Shown here in pieces: positions 24,537-25,220 of a stretch of DNA of 25,220 bases; the first letter of the stretch is position 1; every line of letters begins with the position of its first letter. Below the pieces are notes generated by a model. It was not told the DNA's origin, did no database searches, and saw nothing but the letters and a program-made list of their open reading frames with translations. Source of the DNA: Alphaproteobacteria bacterium UBA998 (GTDB lineage: Bacteria > Pseudomonadota > Alphaproteobacteria > Rickettsiales > UBA998); assembly GCA_002291925.1 (NCBI GenBank), contig DBAY01000061.1, forward strand, positions 1 to 25,220, read 5' to 3'. A program made the translations under genes and the position numbers.

Positions 24537-25220
24537 ATGACCCATCCCACCCTTCTCGCTGTTACCGACCGTATCCGTGAAAAAAGCCGCAAGACACGCG
24601 AGGCGTACCTTGCCCGCATGCAACAGGCGGAGAAAGCCGTGCTGGACGGCGTCACGCGCAAGCATCTGGGCTGCGCCAACCTTGCGCATGGCTTCGCGGG
24701 CTGCGTTGGCGAGACGAAGAAGGGCATTGAGGGGATGGAGGCGCCGAACATCGCCATCGTCTCCGCCTATAACGAGATGTTATCCGCCCACCAGCCTTAC
24801 GAGACCTTCCCGAAAATCATCAAGGAAGAAGCACTGCGCCTCGGCGCCACGGCGCAATTCGCGGGCGGCGTGCCCGCTATGTGCGATGGTATCACGCAGG
24901 GCCAGATCGGCATGGAGCTGTCGCTGTTCTCGCGCGACACCATCGCGCTCGCCACGGCGGTGTCCCTCTCGCACAACATGTTCGACGGCGCGCTGATGCT
25001 CGGCATCTGCGACAAGATCGTCCCCGGCCTGCTGATGGGCTCCCTCGCTTTTGCGCATATCCCCGTCGTGTTCGTTCCCGGCGGGCCGATGCCGACCGGC
25101 CTTTCAAATAAGGAAAAAGCGCATGTGCGTGAACTTTACGCGCAAGGCAAGGTGGGCCGCGACGAGTTGCTGAAAGCCGAATCCGCCTCCTATCACTCCC
25201 CCGGCACCTGCACCTTCTAC
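24537..25220 (+). CDS. edd: 6-phosphogluconate dehydratase, 5' part
   Basis: The first 228 residues of a protein normally about 600 long, cut by the window edge. Dehydrates 6-phosphogluconate to KDPG in the Entner-Doudoroff pathway. Motifs of the IlvD/Edd family: IVSAYNEMLSAHQPY, FAGGVPAMCDGITQG (Cys116), MLGICDKIVPG (Cys158), FVPGGPMPTG and SPGTCTFY (Cys225); the latter two cysteines lie in segments expected to hold the iron-sulphur cluster. The HQPY and TCTFY sequences favour Edd over IlvD, as do the neighbouring zwf and pgl. Its own promoter candidate lies in the 70-base gap after pgl. Confidence 0.95.
   Translation, partial: MTHPTLLAVTDRIREKSRKTREAYLARMQQAEKAVLDGVTRKHLGCANLAHGFAGCVGETKKGIEGMEAPNIAIVSAYNEMLSAHQPYETFPKIIKEEALRLGATAQFAGGVPAMCDGITQGQIGMELSLFSRDTIALATAVSLSHNMFDGALMLGICDKIVPGLLMGSLAFAHIPVVFVPGGPMPTGLSNKEKAHVRELYAQGKVGRDELLKAESASYHSPGTCTFY

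Noticed and set aside
1..25220. tRNA genes, CRISPR arrays, transposases or integrases
   Set aside because: No cloverleaf sequence, no regularly spaced direct repeats, and no transposase or integrase motif was seen in any frame examined.

Overview
The window looks like an alphaproteobacterial chromosome, probably a free-living or environmental lineage. The reasons are a Cpa-type tight-adherence (Tad) locus in alphaproteobacterial order, a zwf-pgl-edd Entner-Doudoroff cluster, and a ribosome-binding site complementary to the alphaproteobacterial form of the 16S rRNA 3' tail (GGATCACCTCCTTTCT). The species cannot be named from sequence alone.

Layout. 1-1218 (-): an exported subtilisin-like protease cut by the window edge and carrying a one-base frameshift. 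1389-2642 (-): a short two-TM chemoreceptor. 2757-2960 (-): a compact promoter / perfect Shine-Dalgarno / 23-codon ORF / hairpin / terminator unit, which I consider the least explained item here. 3052-3570 (-): a glycine-zipper protein with its own terminator. 3710-6337 (-): a first TadE-TadF-TadG minor pilin cassette. 6462-7583 (+): an EAL-domain protein with partly degenerate motifs. 7768-15251 (+): the Tad/Cpa core, cpaB (frameshifted at a G6 run), cpaC, cpaD, cpaE, cpaF, tadB, tadC, tightly packed. 15491-16261 (-): TadD lipoprotein. 16430-18957 (+): a second TadE-TadF-TadG cassette. 19009-19413 (+): a DUF423 membrane protein. 19450-21927 (+): three overlapping paralogous type IV pilin-like (pseudopilin) genes. 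22162-25220 (+): zwf, pgl and the 5' part of edd.

How it works together. CpaC (secretin), CpaD and TadD (lipoproteins), CpaB, CpaE (localisation ATPase), CpaF (motor ATPase) and TadB/TadC (inner-membrane platform) form an almost complete Flp/Tad pilus machine. Two divergent sets of TadE/F/G pseudopilins flank it, and an EAL protein sits beside it, which would fit c-di-GMP control of attachment. No Flp major pilin and no CpaA/TadV prepilin peptidase gene is visible, so both must lie elsewhere if the system works. The three tandem pseudopilins carry a type II/IV pilin N-terminus rather than a Flp one and share unusual motifs. The zwf-pgl-edd genes convert glucose-6-phosphate to KDPG and are metabolically separate from the pilus block.

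Two coding sequences (protease, cpaB) are broken by single frameshifts; read errors and true mutations cannot be told apart here. Several genes (second tadE, edd) have a -10-like hexamer only 6-7 bases before the ATG and no Shine-Dalgarno, suggesting leaderless mRNAs.
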